A stretch of 42,169 bases of DNA, taken from assembly GCA_018968925.1 (NCBI GenBank), contig JAGWZI010000003.1:1-42169 (forward strand), given 5' to 3'. Within the stretch, counting starts at the first letter, position 1. Every line of letters begins with the position of its first letter. The translations under genes and the position numbers were made by a program. The notes below the pieces were generated by a model. It saw nothing but the letters and a program-made list of their open reading frames with translations, did no database searches and was not told the DNA's origin. Source of the stretch: Patescibacteria group bacterium. Its GTDB lineage: Bacteria; Patescibacteriota; Minisyncoccia; Phycocordibacterales; GWA1-40-21. Shown piece by piece: positions 22,600 through 30,260 of the stretch.

Positions 22600-22878
22600 C
22601 TATTTCTTCGTGCTCGTGCCGAAGCCGGGGATCTTGCTCGTGATCTCCTTCACGTTGCCAAGATCGGTGACGATGCTCGAATAGGTCCGCAAAACGGTGT
22701 CGACGTACGGCTCGAGATAATAGAACCCGCCGACCGCGACGCCGATGATGAGAATCCAATAGACGGAAGTCAAAAATACCGACCAGCGGTGGGCGTTGCG
22801 CAAGCTGCGGAGAATCTTGTTGTTCTCTTCGGCAAGCTCGGTCATGCGCTCGAACAGCTGTTTCTGATACGGGTCCAT
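22600..22878 (-). CDS. Small membrane protein with N-terminal coiled coil
   Basis: 92 residues, not recognised. Residues 1-28 (QKQLFERMTELAEENNKILR) are a likely coiled coil facing the cytoplasm, followed by one TM (about 33-53, VFLTSVYWILIIGVAVGGFYYL) and a short polar tail. The ATG overlaps the stop of the preceding gene (TAATG), so the two are translationally coupled. Small coiled-coil plus TM proteins of this kind are common in Patescibacteria; no function is assigned. Confidence 0.75.
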   Translation of the reverse strand: MDPYQKQLFERMTELAEENNKILRSLRNAHRWSVFLTSVYWILIIGVAVGGFYYLEPYVDTVLRTYSSIVTDLGNVKEITSKIPGFGTSTKK

Positions 22879-23453
22879 TATATCCGCTCGATCAAGCCGC
22901 TAATGCTGCCCGGATAGCTGAAGTTCAGCGTGCCCGACGGCAAGAGGACGAAATACGCGTTCGTCGTGTTGAAGCCGGCGGTCAGATTCTTCACTTCCAC
23001 CATGGCGAATCCTCCCGAATAAACGAGGAAAAAGGATGTCGACGGCGTCTGCGGATATTTTGCGATGACCGCTTTTTCAAGATCGGCGACGGAGGAGATC
23101 GATACGGTGCCCGGAAATTCGCTCGCACCCGGCCAGTAGTAAAGTTTCATGCCGACGCCCACCTGCTCCGTCCGCGGACCGAAGTACACGAGACTGCCGT
23201 CATTCGTTTTCGTGTTCATGATCCACGTGCTCGGATGCGGATTGGCGAACGAGAAGCCGAGCGCACGGTTGTAATATACGTTCGCCGACACTTTGACCGT
23301 CGAACTTGCCGCCGCCGCAGACGATGTCGATGCGGTCGACGTGGCATTTGCGCCGGTCGACGGCGAGCCGCCCGCGCTCAAAACGACAATTATGATAAGA
23401 ATGATCACTACCGCCGCAATGACAAGATACACTGGTTGAAAATATTTTTTCAT
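22878..23453 (-). CDS. Signal-anchored extracytoplasmic protein, unknown
   Basis: 191 residues from the ATG at 23453 (MKKYFQPVYLVIAAVVIILI); a GTG at 23462 touches the -10 box and is unlikely. N-terminal TM, Ser/Thr/Ala-rich linker (about 30-52), then a globular part: YYNRALGFSFANPHPSTWIM is like the start of PsbP/DUF-type domains found in many secreted bacterial proteins, and later VYFGPRTEQVGVGMKLYYW. Function unknown. Operon with the small coiled-coil protein. Confidence 0.75.
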   Translation of the reverse strand: MKKYFQPVYLVIAAVVIILIIIVVLSAGGSPSTGANATSTASTSSAAAASSTVKVSANVYYNRALGFSFANPHPSTWIMNTKTNDGSLVYFGPRTEQVGVGMKLYYWPGASEFPGTVSISSVADLEKAVIAKYPQTPSTSFFLVYSGGFAMVEVKNLTAGFNTTNAYFVLLPSGTLNFSYPGSISGLIERI

Positions 23454-23462
23454 GGCATTCAC

Positions 23463-23471
23463 ATTATACCA
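23463..23471 (-). promoter_or_regulatory. Extended -10, near-leaderless
   Basis: TGGTATAAT on the minus strand ends 9 nt before the ATG at 23453. Confidence 0.6.
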
Positions 23472-23485
23472 CCTTCCCGGCCGTG

Positions 23486-23557
23486 TGCCACCAGTTGGAA
23501 TCGAACCAACATCTATCCCTTAGGACGGGACTGTTCTATCCATTGAACTATGGCGGC
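23486..23557 (-). tRNA. tRNA-Arg (anticodon CCT)
   Basis: Acceptor GCCGCCA/TGGTGGC, D-arm GTTC-AATGGAT-AGAAC, anticodon stem GTCCC/GGGAT with loop GTCCTAA, and T-arm GTTGG-TTCGATT-CCAAC. No CCA. No upstream repeats. Confidence 0.95.
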
Positions 23558-23566
23558 AGTGCGCCG

Positions 23567-23575
23567 ACTATACCA
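23567..23575 (-). promoter_or_regulatory. Extended -10 of tRNA-Arg
   Basis: TGGTATAGT on the minus strand, 9 bases before the tRNA 5' end, giving an almost leaderless precursor. Confidence 0.6.
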
Positions 23576-23595
23576 TGAAAAATAAGCCAAAGAAA

Positions 23596-23616
23596 CATCC
23601 GCCTTTTCGGCGGATG
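23596..23616 (-). terminator. Terminator after the glutaredoxin gene
   Basis: CATCCGCC/GGCGGATG stem with a 5-nt loop, followed on the minus strand by TTTCTTT. Confidence 0.75.
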
Positions 23617-23622
23617 ATCTCC

Positions 23623-23868
23623 CTATTTGATGTTGAGGAGCTGTCGGAGGCGGTCTTCGTCAAAACCGAGGACGAGCTCGTTGTCCACATAGATGACCGG
23701 TACGCCCATCTGGCCGGACTTCTGGATCATCTCCTTGCGGCGGGCGAGATCGGACCCGACATCGTACGATTCGTAGGCGATCTTGTTTTCCTTGAAGAAA
23801 TCCTTCGCCGTATTGCACCAGTGGCATGTCGGTGTTGAATAAATGGTCACTTTTTTCGTCTGGGCCAT
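23623..23868 (-). CDS. Glutaredoxin / NrdH-like thiol oxidoreductase
   Basis: 81 residues, one thioredoxin fold. Active site CHWC in YSTPTCHWCNTAK (about 10-22), cis-Pro region GVPVIYVDNELVLGF, and C-terminal LRQLL helix. This is the small glutaredoxin/Uxx-type family often named glutaredoxin-like protein YruB. It probably takes electrons from TrxB, since no glutathione system is seen. It is monocistronic. A TATACT box at 23891-23896 leaves a leader of about 15 nt that contains AAAGGTAA, a possible ribosome binding site. Confidence 0.92.
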   Translation of the reverse strand: MAQTKKVTIYSTPTCHWCNTAKDFFKENKIAYESYDVGSDLARRKEMIQKSGQMGVPVIYVDNELVLGFDEDRLRQLLNIK

Positions 23869-23907
23869 GTGATTATTTGGTTACCTTTTTAGTATATCAC
23901 ATTTTGT

Positions 23908-24041
23908 GCGGGTAGCGAATCGGTCACAGGTTTTCGCGTGCTCGCGAAACCCGCGACCCTGCCTCACTCGCCTTCGCTCGTTCCGGCTTTCGATTCTCGC
24001 TACAAAAGCTTCGCTTTTTAGTGCGGGTAGCGAGAATCGAA
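23908..24041 (-). repeat. Inverted and direct copies of the tRNA-Gly 3' end
   Basis: In the tRNA sense, TTCGATTCTCGCTAC at 24041-24027 (T-arm and acceptor strand) is followed by its exact 15-base complement at 24003-23989, and by a partial direct copy at 23923-23908 (CGATTCGCTACCCGC). A small AAAAGC-GAA-GCTTTT hairpin sits between the first two. The interval carries no gene. It may be an integration scar or a decayed tRNA copy. Confidence 0.65.
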
Positions 24042-24092
24042 CTCGCATATCAACCTTGGGAAGGTCGCATTCTGCCACTAAATTATACCCGC
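24022..24092 (-). tRNA. tRNA-Gly (anticodon CCC)
   Basis: Acceptor GCGGGTA/TACCCGC, anticodon stem CGACC/GGTTG with loop TTCCCAA, T-arm GCGAG-TTCGATT-CTCGC. No CCA. The 5' end abuts the stop codon of the FtsB/DivIC-like gene with no base between, so it is presumably cut from that mRNA. Confidence 0.95.
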
Positions 24093-24470
24093 TTATTTGA
24101 ATAAATGAAGAAACTTCTGCCAAAGGCTCGTCGATGTCGGCGCGAGGGATGCGGCCGATGCCGTCGCGCCGACGACCACGACGACCGCTTCGCCGGGTTT
24201 GGCCACGGAAAACTTGTCGCGGATCTCCTCGTCCTGCCCGACCGGCGTGCCGAGGCGCGAGACTTCCGATCCTAGCACGGCTTGGCGCTGTTTCAAGCCG
24301 TCGTATTCGGCGAGCACCGAGGCATAATCTGTGGCGCTCACCTCTTCGGTCGCGTAGATACGATACGTCGCCCGGGCGAGCAGGATGACGGCGACGAGAA
24401 GGACGAACAGCGTGAGACGCGAGTAGATGACCTTGCGGACTTTGCGTTTTTCTTGAAAATCGAGCGCCAT
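24093..24470 (-). CDS. FtsB/DivIC-like septum formation initiator
   Basis: 125 residues from the ATG at 24470 (MALDFQEKRKVRKVIYSRL); ATG at 24476 and earlier ones lie in or before the promoter. Short basic cytoplasmic N-terminus, one TM (about 20-36, LTLFVLLVAVILLARATYRIY), then a coiled coil (YASVLAEYDGLKQRQAVLGSEVSRL), the layout of the FtsB/DivIC family of divisome proteins. The stretch VVVVVGATASAASLAPTSTS precedes a C-terminal aromatic helix. Its stop touches the tRNA-Gly gene, which shares the transcript. Confidence 0.8.
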   Translation of the reverse strand: MALDFQEKRKVRKVIYSRLTLFVLLVAVILLARATYRIYATEEVSATDYASVLAEYDGLKQRQAVLGSEVSRLGTPVGQDEEIRDKFSVAKPGEAVVVVVGATASAASLAPTSTSLWQKFLHLFK

Positions 24471-24478
24471 TGGCATAT

Positions 24479-24484
24479 AGTATA
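24479..24484. promoter_or_regulatory. Shared palindromic -10 region of divergent genes
   Basis: Minus strand: TATACT ends 8 nt before the ATG at 24470. Plus strand: TATACA (24481-24486) ends 6 nt before the ATG at 24493. The overlap centres on GTATAC, so both leaderless transcripts would start from nearly the same box. Confidence 0.45.
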
Positions 24485-24492
24485 CACCAGTT

Positions 24493-24606
24493 ATGAGCAT
24501 CCTGTTCCACAAGAAAACACGGAAAGCGCTGAACGTCTTCATGATCGTTCTCACGTCGCTTGTCATTCTCGGCATGGTTTTGCTTTACACGCCGATCGGC
24601 AGGTAA
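24493..24606 (+). CDS. 37-residue single-TM peptide
   Basis: Too short for routine gene calling. It reads MSILFHKKTRKALNVF and then a hydrophobic helix (about 16-33, FMIVLTSLVILGMVLLY) ending TPIGR. A basic start followed by a TM, an overlapping divergent promoter with a start 6 nt from the box, and a stop three bases from the end of convergent lepA all favour a real gene. Not recognised; Patescibacteria carry similar small membrane peptides. Confidence 0.55.
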   Translation: MSILFHKKTRKALNVFMIVLTSLVILGMVLLYTPIGR

Positions 24607-24609
24607 AAG

Positions 24610-26400
24610 CTACTCCGGCTTCATCATATCGAGAAAGACATCCTGGCTGATGTTCACCACGCCGCGCTCTTTCATGCGCTTCTTGCCCTTCTTCTGCTTC
24701 TCGCGAAGCTTCATTTTCCGGGTGATGTCGCCGCCGTAGAGGTAATCCGTGACGTCCTTTTTCATGCCGGACATGGCATGCGAGGCGATGATGCGACCCA
24801 TGGCTTTCGCTTGAATTTTAAAGCTGAACATCTGACGCGGCAAGATGCGGGAAAGCTTTTCAACCGCCGCTTCGGCCTCTTCCTGCACCCTGCGGCGCGC
24901 CACAATGCGGGCGAACGCGATGACCGGCTCGTCCGCGACGAGGATGTCCATCTTCACGACATCGGCCTCGCGGAGCGGCAGGGATTCGTAGGAAATGGAC
25001 GCGTAGCCCGAGGTGATGCTTTTGAGCTCGTTGAAGAAATTGCGCATGAGCTCGCGCAGCGGCATCTCGAGCGTCAAGGACGTGCGGTTGTCGCCAAAGC
25101 TTTCCGAATCGCCGATCACCGCCTCGTGGTCGTAGAGCTTCTGCATGATATTGCCGAGATAGTCGGACGGCGTGATGATGCGGACGCGGACCCAGGGCTC
25201 GTATATCTTCTCGATGAGATGGTCTTCGGGAAAGAGCGCGGGCGAGAAAACCGTGATGCGCTTGCCGTTCTTGAGCGCGACGTCGTAATTGATGGACGGC
25301 GTGGTGACGATGAGCTCGAGCGAAAATTCACGGCGCAGGCGCTCGACGATGATCTCGAGATGGAGCATGCCGAGGAATCCGCAGCGGTAGCCGCGACCGA
25401 TCGTGCCGGACGTTTCCTCTTCATACGTGAACGACGAATCGGAGAACTTGAGCTTGCCGAGCGCGAGTTTCAGGAGATCGAAATCATCCTGGCTTTCCGG
25501 ATAGACAGAAGCCCAGACGACGGGCGACGGACTTGCGTAGCCGGGCAGGGGTTCGCGCCGGTCATGGACGTATGCGACCGTGTCGCCGACAGAAGCGATC
25601 GCCGATTCCTTGATGCCGGTTGTGATATAACCGATCTCGCCTGCGGAAAGGGATTCCCGTGGCGACTCGAGCGGCGAGAAAATGCCGACAGCAGTAGCGG
25701 AAAAGGTTCTTCCGGAAACCTTGAACGCAAGCGGTGTGTTCTTCTTCACTTCCCCGTCGAAAACGCGGACAAAAACGGTCACGCCGCTCGTATTCGAGTA
25801 TTTGAAATCGAAGACGAGCGACTGGAACGACTTCTCGTCGCCGCCATGAGCCGAACGCGGAGCCGGCACGCGCCGAACGATCTCATCGAGCAGATGCGCG
25901 ACGCCCTCCCCCGTCTTGCCGGAAACTTCGAGAATATCTTTCTCGTCAACAAAAAGAAGGTTGGAAATTTCCTCCTTCACCTCCTTTGTCCGCGCCAAAG
26001 GCGAGTCGATCTTCGAGACGACCGGAATGATGACGAGGTTCGATTCCTGCGCCATGCGGAGGGTGGTGAGCGTCTGCGCCTGGACGCCTTGCGTCGCGTC
26101 GACGAGCAAAATCGAGCCTTCGACCGCCTTGAGCGCGCGGGAAACTTCGTAGGAAAAGTCGATATGCCCCGGCGTATCGATGAGGTTCATCACATATGTC
26201 TCGCCGCCGCTTTTCCACTCCATGCGCACCGGCTGCATCTTGATCGTGATGCCGCGCTCGCGCTCGAGTTCCATCGAATCGAGCACCTGGTCCATCATCT
26301 TGCGCTTTTCGATCGTGCCGGTGAGCTCGAGCATGCGGTCGGCAAGCGTCGATTTGCCGTGGTCGATGTGGGCGATAATGCTGAAATTCCGTATGTTCAC
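24610..26400 (-). CDS. lepA: Elongation factor 4 (LepA)
   Basis: 596 residues from a GTG at 26400. Ribosome-bound GTPase that can back-translocate tRNAs. Seen: G1 AHIDHGKSTLADRML, the switch RERGITIKMQ, G3 DTPGHIDFSYEV, G4 SKIDSPLA, then EF4-specific C-terminal features such as SGMKKDVTDYLYGGDITRKMKLREKQKKGKKRMK. Full length. The GTG lies 6 nt after an extended -10. Convergent with the small peptide gene, three bases apart. Confidence 0.96.
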   Translation of the reverse strand: MNIRNFSIIAHIDHGKSTLADRMLELTGTIEKRKMMDQVLDSMELERERGITIKMQPVRMEWKSGGETYVMNLIDTPGHIDFSYEVSRALKAVEGSILLVDATQGVQAQTLTTLRMAQESNLVIIPVVSKIDSPLARTKEVKEEISNLLFVDEKDILEVSGKTGEGVAHLLDEIVRRVPAPRSAHGGDEKSFQSLVFDFKYSNTSGVTVFVRVFDGEVKKNTPLAFKVSGRTFSATAVGIFSPLESPRESLSAGEIGYITTGIKESAIASVGDTVAYVHDRREPLPGYASPSPVVWASVYPESQDDFDLLKLALGKLKFSDSSFTYEEETSGTIGRGYRCGFLGMLHLEIIVERLRREFSLELIVTTPSINYDVALKNGKRITVFSPALFPEDHLIEKIYEPWVRVRIITPSDYLGNIMQKLYDHEAVIGDSESFGDNRTSLTLEMPLRELMRNFFNELKSITSGYASISYESLPLREADVVKMDILVADEPVIAFARIVARRRVQEEAEAAVEKLSRILPRQMFSFKIQAKAMGRIIASHAMSGMKKDVTDYLYGGDITRKMKLREKQKKGKKRMKERGVVNISQDVFLDMMKPE

Positions 26401-26406
26401 GGGGCT

Positions 26407-26415
26407 ATCCTAGCA
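26407..26415 (-). promoter_or_regulatory. Extended -10 of lepA, leaderless
   Basis: TGCTAGGAT on the minus strand ends 6 nt before the GTG at 26400. Confidence 0.6.
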
Positions 26416-26515
26416 GAAAAACGGGAAAAATACATGCGCCGAAAAAAATGGACAGTTGATGATTTCTGCTTCAAAAGATATACTATGCCCTGTTAACAGT
26501 CCTGCAACACACATC

Positions 26516-26929
26516 ATGATTTCTTCATTCGAATGGACGAAAGACATGTCGGTCGGAGACGAAACGATCGACCGGCAGCATCAGCAGCTTCTGAAAGAAA
26601 TCGATATCCTGCTTTCGGTACTCATTGCCGGCGCCGATGAAACCGCGATAGCAAGCGCGGTCGCTTTTTTGAGCGATTATATCGCCACGCATCTCGCCTA
26701 TGAGGAAGAATATATGCGGCAGCACGGGTATCCCGACATCGATTTCCACATCTCGCTTCATCGGGATTTCATCGATCATTACGAATTGTTCAAAAAGGAG
26801 GTCACGGACGGCGTGCCAAGAAAGGAACTCATTTCGGAGATCGCCCAATATGTCGGCGCCTGGTGGCTCAAACACATTCTGATCGAGGACAAGAAATACG
26901 CCCGCTACGTCGCGGAGCACCGGAAGTGA
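26516..26929 (+). CDS. Bacteriohemerythrin
   Basis: 137 residues from the ATG at 26516 (MISSFEWTKDMSVGDETIDR). All seven di-iron ligands are present at the usual spacing: H22, H59, E63, H78, H82, H120 and D125 (RQHQQL, ATHLAYEEEY, FHISLHRDF, KHILIEDKKY). Binds O2 at a diiron site; in bacteria such proteins store, carry or sense oxygen. A TATACT box at 26479-26484 gives a leader of about 25 nt without a ribosome binding site. Its stop abuts that of the convergent cohesin-like gene as TGATCA. Confidence 0.94.
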   Translation: MISSFEWTKDMSVGDETIDRQHQQLLKEIDILLSVLIAGADETAIASAVAFLSDYIATHLAYEEEYMRQHGYPDIDFHISLHRDFIDHYELFKKEVTDGVPRKELISEIAQYVGAWWLKHILIEDKKYARYVAEHRK

Positions 26930-27856
26930 TCACTGCTTCTCGCGGTCGATGAAATCCTTGAAGTCGCCGATATGCTTGCGGATATTCTCGATCACCTCGG
27001 TCGAACCGGCGAGTGTTTTAATGCGATCGTCTTTTTCAAGCACGTCGATTTGCGCGTTCACATAGTCGCCAAAATAGCGCAGTTTCATTTCGGCAAGCTT
27101 TTCCGCGCCTGTTCCGGGTGCCGACGGGATCGACGGCATTGGGGATCGTTTGCCCTTCCCCTTTGAAAACCGACCGATGATAAATGCAAGGAAAGCGATG
27201 GCGAGAGCGGCGATAGCGAGTGAAAGCGGGGTGACCGGATAGCCAAAAAGGAGAAGCGGCGCCGGAACCGTGCAAGGCGTTTGTATCGGAGCGGCGGTCG
27301 TGGTGGCGACAGTGGCAGTGGCGGCGACCGCCGTCGGAACCGTCGCCGCCGAAGATGCCGTTGCTTGCGGCAATGTCGGCGTAATCGTGAAGGTTGCGGA
27401 ACCGAGACTCGTCGGAAGGCTCGTGCCGACGCCGTCGTTCGCAAGGACCGAACCGGAATCAAATGAAATTGCCGCTGTGCCTGCCGACTTGGCGCGGAAT
27501 GTGATCGAAACCACTTTGCCATTCTGTCCCTCAAAGCCGGGATTCAATACGATACCCTCAAATGTCACCGAGCCGTCGCTGTTCGAGAACGACGGATCGA
27601 CCGTCCAGAGCGAGACGATGGATCCCGATTTCGAGACGGACACCACGCTCAATTTGTCCTTGGGAAACGCAACGGTCGCCGAAACCGCGTTCATCGCCTG
27701 ATCCGTACTCGCGACATCGGCGTTCACGGTAAATTCGGAACCGGCCGAGACGCTTCCCGTTTGCGGCAAAAATGAAAGCGACGCCGCAGAGGCAGCGAGC
27801 GGCCCTGCAACCGCGGCAAGAACAAGAAGCGCGAATGTTACGATCTTTTTTTCCAT
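26930..27856 (-). CDS. Cohesin-like surface protein A, C-terminal membrane anchor
   Basis: 308 residues from the ATG at 27856. Signal peptide 1-24, cohesin-like domain about 26-160 (NAVSATVAFPKDKL, SLWTVDP, VTFEGIV, GKVVSITFRAKSAG, VLANDGVGT), Thr/Ala-rich linker, TM about 208-229, then a cytoplasmic tail of about 78 residues, mostly helical (AEKLAEMKLRYFGDYVNAQI). Cohesins bind dockerins. It is the third cohesin gene after the dockerin gene in the operon; the ATG lies inside the end of the preceding gene (19-base overlap). Confidence 0.8.
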   Translation of the reverse strand: MEKKIVTFALLVLAAVAGPLAASAASLSFLPQTGSVSAGSEFTVNADVASTDQAMNAVSATVAFPKDKLSVVSVSKSGSIVSLWTVDPSFSNSDGSVTFEGIVLNPGFEGQNGKVVSITFRAKSAGTAAISFDSGSVLANDGVGTSLPTSLGSATFTITPTLPQATASSAATVPTAVAATATVATTTAAPIQTPCTVPAPLLLFGYPVTPLSLAIAALAIAFLAFIIGRFSKGKGKRSPMPSIPSAPGTGAEKLAEMKLRYFGDYVNAQIDVLEKDDRIKTLAGSTEVIENIRKHIGDFKDFIDREKQ

Positions 27857-28716
27857 ACGATAAAATAGAAAAGGAGAAAAACGAACAGAGCGATACCGAT
27901 GACGAACCATGTGTCGAGACTCGCATACCAGGCGAGCGGGTGTTCGGGGAGAAGACGCTCGACGCGGATATTGCCGGCAGTGTCGATCGCTTTGACGTAC
28001 ACGTAGCTCGACAAATTCTGATCGGCAAGCAGATACGGGCTCGTCGCCGGAATCCACGGCGCAAAATCGAACAATACGTGCTTCGTTTCCCGCACTTCAT
28101 AACCCTTGATGCCGCTTCCTTTATCCTGCGTCGAAAAGACGACGAACGCTTTCCCGTCGAATATGTTCGGATCCCGGGCGATTTCGGGCATAAAAGTTTC
28201 CGGCGGGGCCGTATTCGTGACGGGAATGATGCGCGTCGCCGGGCCGTTTTCGGCCACGGTAAACGACGAGCTTGTGACCGTAAATGTCGTCGGTGTGCCT
28301 GCGCCGTCGGCGAGAAGCATGGCGCCGTTCGTTATGCCGATTTCGCCTTTACCGGTCGATTTCGCGGAAAAAATGAGCGAAAGGATCTTTCCTTGCCTGC
28401 CGATGCCGCCCGGCGTGATGCCCGAAAACCGGACGCCCGCCGCAGTCGAGGTCGGCGCATCGACCCAGAAATTGACGACTGAATCGTTATCTCGGATTTG
28501 TTCGAGAGAAAGAAGGTTGGTCGGATACGTGACCGTACCACCGACCGCATTCACATTGGCGCTCGCCGGATCGATGACGATATCGACCTGGAATTCGCCC
28601 CCTGGACCGATACGATCGGCCGATGAGCTCGCAATAAACCGCGCAGCGGAGGAAACGCCCGGCACGGCAAGGATGATGGCGGCAAATACGGTGATGAAAA
28701 AGGAAAAGCGGCGCAT
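27838..28716 (-). CDS. Cohesin-like surface protein B
   Basis: 292 residues. Signal peptide 1-24, cohesin-like domain about 26-155 (NAVGGTVTYPTNLL, VNFWVDAPTS, VRFSGITPGG, GKILSLIFSAKSTG, LLADGAGT), then an Ig-like segment with VVFSTQDKGSGIKGYEV and VKAIDTAGNIR, and a C-terminal TM (about 270-288) ending WKKRS. The domain aligns motif for motif with the cohesin-like domains of the two neighbours. Operon with 28718-30259 (one base apart) and 26930-27856. Confidence 0.82.
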   Translation of the reverse strand: MRRFSFFITVFAAIILAVPGVSSAARFIASSSADRIGPGGEFQVDIVIDPASANVNAVGGTVTYPTNLLSLEQIRDNDSVVNFWVDAPTSTAAGVRFSGITPGGIGRQGKILSLIFSAKSTGKGEIGITNGAMLLADGAGTPTTFTVTSSSFTVAENGPATRIIPVTNTAPPETFMPEIARDPNIFDGKAFVVFSTQDKGSGIKGYEVRETKHVLFDFAPWIPATSPYLLADQNLSSYVYVKAIDTAGNIRVERLLPEHPLAWYASLDTWFVIGIALFVFLLFYFIVWKKRS

Positions 28717-28717
28717 A

Positions 28718-30259
28718 TTACGGGCGGATTATATCATTTTTCGGCGGTTCGGGTGCGATCGGTGCGGCATGGATCGTTCTCGGATCGACGAGCATATCGG
28801 CAGTTTGCACGGGCAAAACGGCAGCGGGAGGAACGGGAAGCGTTTTTGTTGCGGCAGGCGCGGAAACCGGCGCTTCCCTGTTTTCCGGCCGGGAAACGGC
28901 GTCTGCAACGCTGAGCGTTTGAAGATTTTTCAAAAATTGCTCTTTGAGCTCGCGCTGTTTCTGTTCGAGATCGAGCTTCTTCATCGCTTCCGTCGCATCC
29001 ACCAGCTGTTCCATCTGTTCCTTTTCCGACTGGTACAGCAGTTCCTCCTCTTTCGTCGTTTTCATGATGCGTTTCACTCGGGCGATGATGCGATGGCCGA
29101 AAAGATAATCGAGAATGAGGAAGATGACGAGAAGAATCACCAACCAGTTCGCCTGCACGAACGACACGAGTGTCGATGCTGAGGAAATGGTTATCGTTTC
29201 GTCGCGGACATTGCCCGCTTTGTCGAATGCCCGCACGGTGAGCCGCACATGTTCGAAAGGCTTGAGCGGCAATTGATACGGATTTTCCGCCTGGACGAAT
29301 ACCGGCGAGGTATTCGTCGCATTGCTCCCGTCGACGACGCCGACCTCGTAATGATCGATGCCGGCAAGCGTATCGGTCGTAAAGAACGAAACGAGCGCCT
29401 GGGTGCCGCCGGACGCGGAAACCATTTCGACCCCCGGCGTGAATGCCGCGGGAGGCGTCGTGTCGATACGGATCATGAAATGCGTCGTGCCGCCCCAAAC
29501 GCCCTGTTTTTGCGCTTTAATGTGAAAATACCAGATTCCGTCGGACAAATTCGGATATGAGATGACCGTGTCCGTGGCATCGAGCGTATTGTCCGGCACG
29601 GTGAACGGCTTATCATCAAGCGTGAAACTGAAACCGGAGACGCCGATATCGCGATTCCAGGCGAGAACCGGAGAATTGTTGTTATACCAGGTGTCCTCGA
29701 ACGGATGCGTTTCGGAAAAAACGGACGGACCAGCCGGCGACTGCGGCAGGATCGTGTACGAACCGCGATCGAGAGCAAGTTGCGTTTCACTCCCCTGTCC
29801 GTCGTTCGCCAGCACGCGCGAGGCGCTCGAAATCGTGATCGGCGCCTGTCCCGAAGAAACGGCGCGGAAGGTCATGGTCGTGATGAGACCGCTCGACGTG
29901 GTGATGCCGTTCGGAATGACACCAGAAAGCGAGAGCGTGCCGGCCGTGTTCGAATACGAGGGCGGATCGACCCAGATGCCGATGATGGAATTGCTGTTCG
30001 ACGGATTGACAAGCACCATTTTCGACGGATCGAAATTGACCGAGAGAGACACGGCATTGATGCTCCTCCCTTCGGTGTCGACGAAGACCGGAATCTCGAT
30101 CGTCGCGCCCTGGATGATCGTCGCGGAAGCCGGCGAGAAGAAGAGGTGCGATTTCTGCAGGAGTTTCGACGCGTCGACCGATACCGACGGTTGGGCGAAA
30201 ACGGCATGCGGAGCGAGCATGAGGCAGCAAAGGAACACGCTGGTGATGAGCCGTTTCAT
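28718..30259 (-). CDS. Cohesin-like surface protein C with cytoplasmic coiled coil
   Basis: 513 residues. Signal peptide 1-22, cohesin-like domain about 38-172 (NAVSLSVNFDPSKM, IGIWVDPPSY, LSLSGVIPNG, LITTMTFRAVSSG, VLANDGQGS), two Ig-like segments with TTPPAAFTPG and VRAFDKAGNVRDE, TM 371-389, then a cytoplasmic coiled coil (about 400-440, EEELLYQSEKEQMEQLV) and a Pro/Ala-rich tail. The tail could connect outer binding to something inside the cell (inference). It starts just after the dockerin gene, TAATATG. Confidence 0.83.
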   Translation of the reverse strand: MKRLITSVFLCCLMLAPHAVFAQPSVSVDASKLLQKSHLFFSPASATIIQGATIEIPVFVDTEGRSINAVSLSVNFDPSKMVLVNPSNSNSIIGIWVDPPSYSNTAGTLSLSGVIPNGITTSSGLITTMTFRAVSSGQAPITISSASRVLANDGQGSETQLALDRGSYTILPQSPAGPSVFSETHPFEDTWYNNNSPVLAWNRDIGVSGFSFTLDDKPFTVPDNTLDATDTVISYPNLSDGIWYFHIKAQKQGVWGGTTHFMIRIDTTPPAAFTPGVEMVSASGGTQALVSFFTTDTLAGIDHYEVGVVDGSNATNTSPVFVQAENPYQLPLKPFEHVRLTVRAFDKAGNVRDETITISSASTLVSFVQANWLVILLVIFLILDYLFGHRIIARVKRIMKTTKEEELLYQSEKEQMEQLVDATEAMKKLDLEQKQRELKEQFLKNLQTLSVADAVSRPENREAPVSAPAATKTLPVPPAAVLPVQTADMLVDPRTIHAAPIAPEPPKNDIIRP

Positions 30260-30260
30260 A

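Noticed and set aside
24081-24092. TATAAT inside the tRNA-Gly 5' end as a promoter
   Set aside because: It is part of the acceptor and D-arm of the tRNA; there is no gene at the right distance on that strand.
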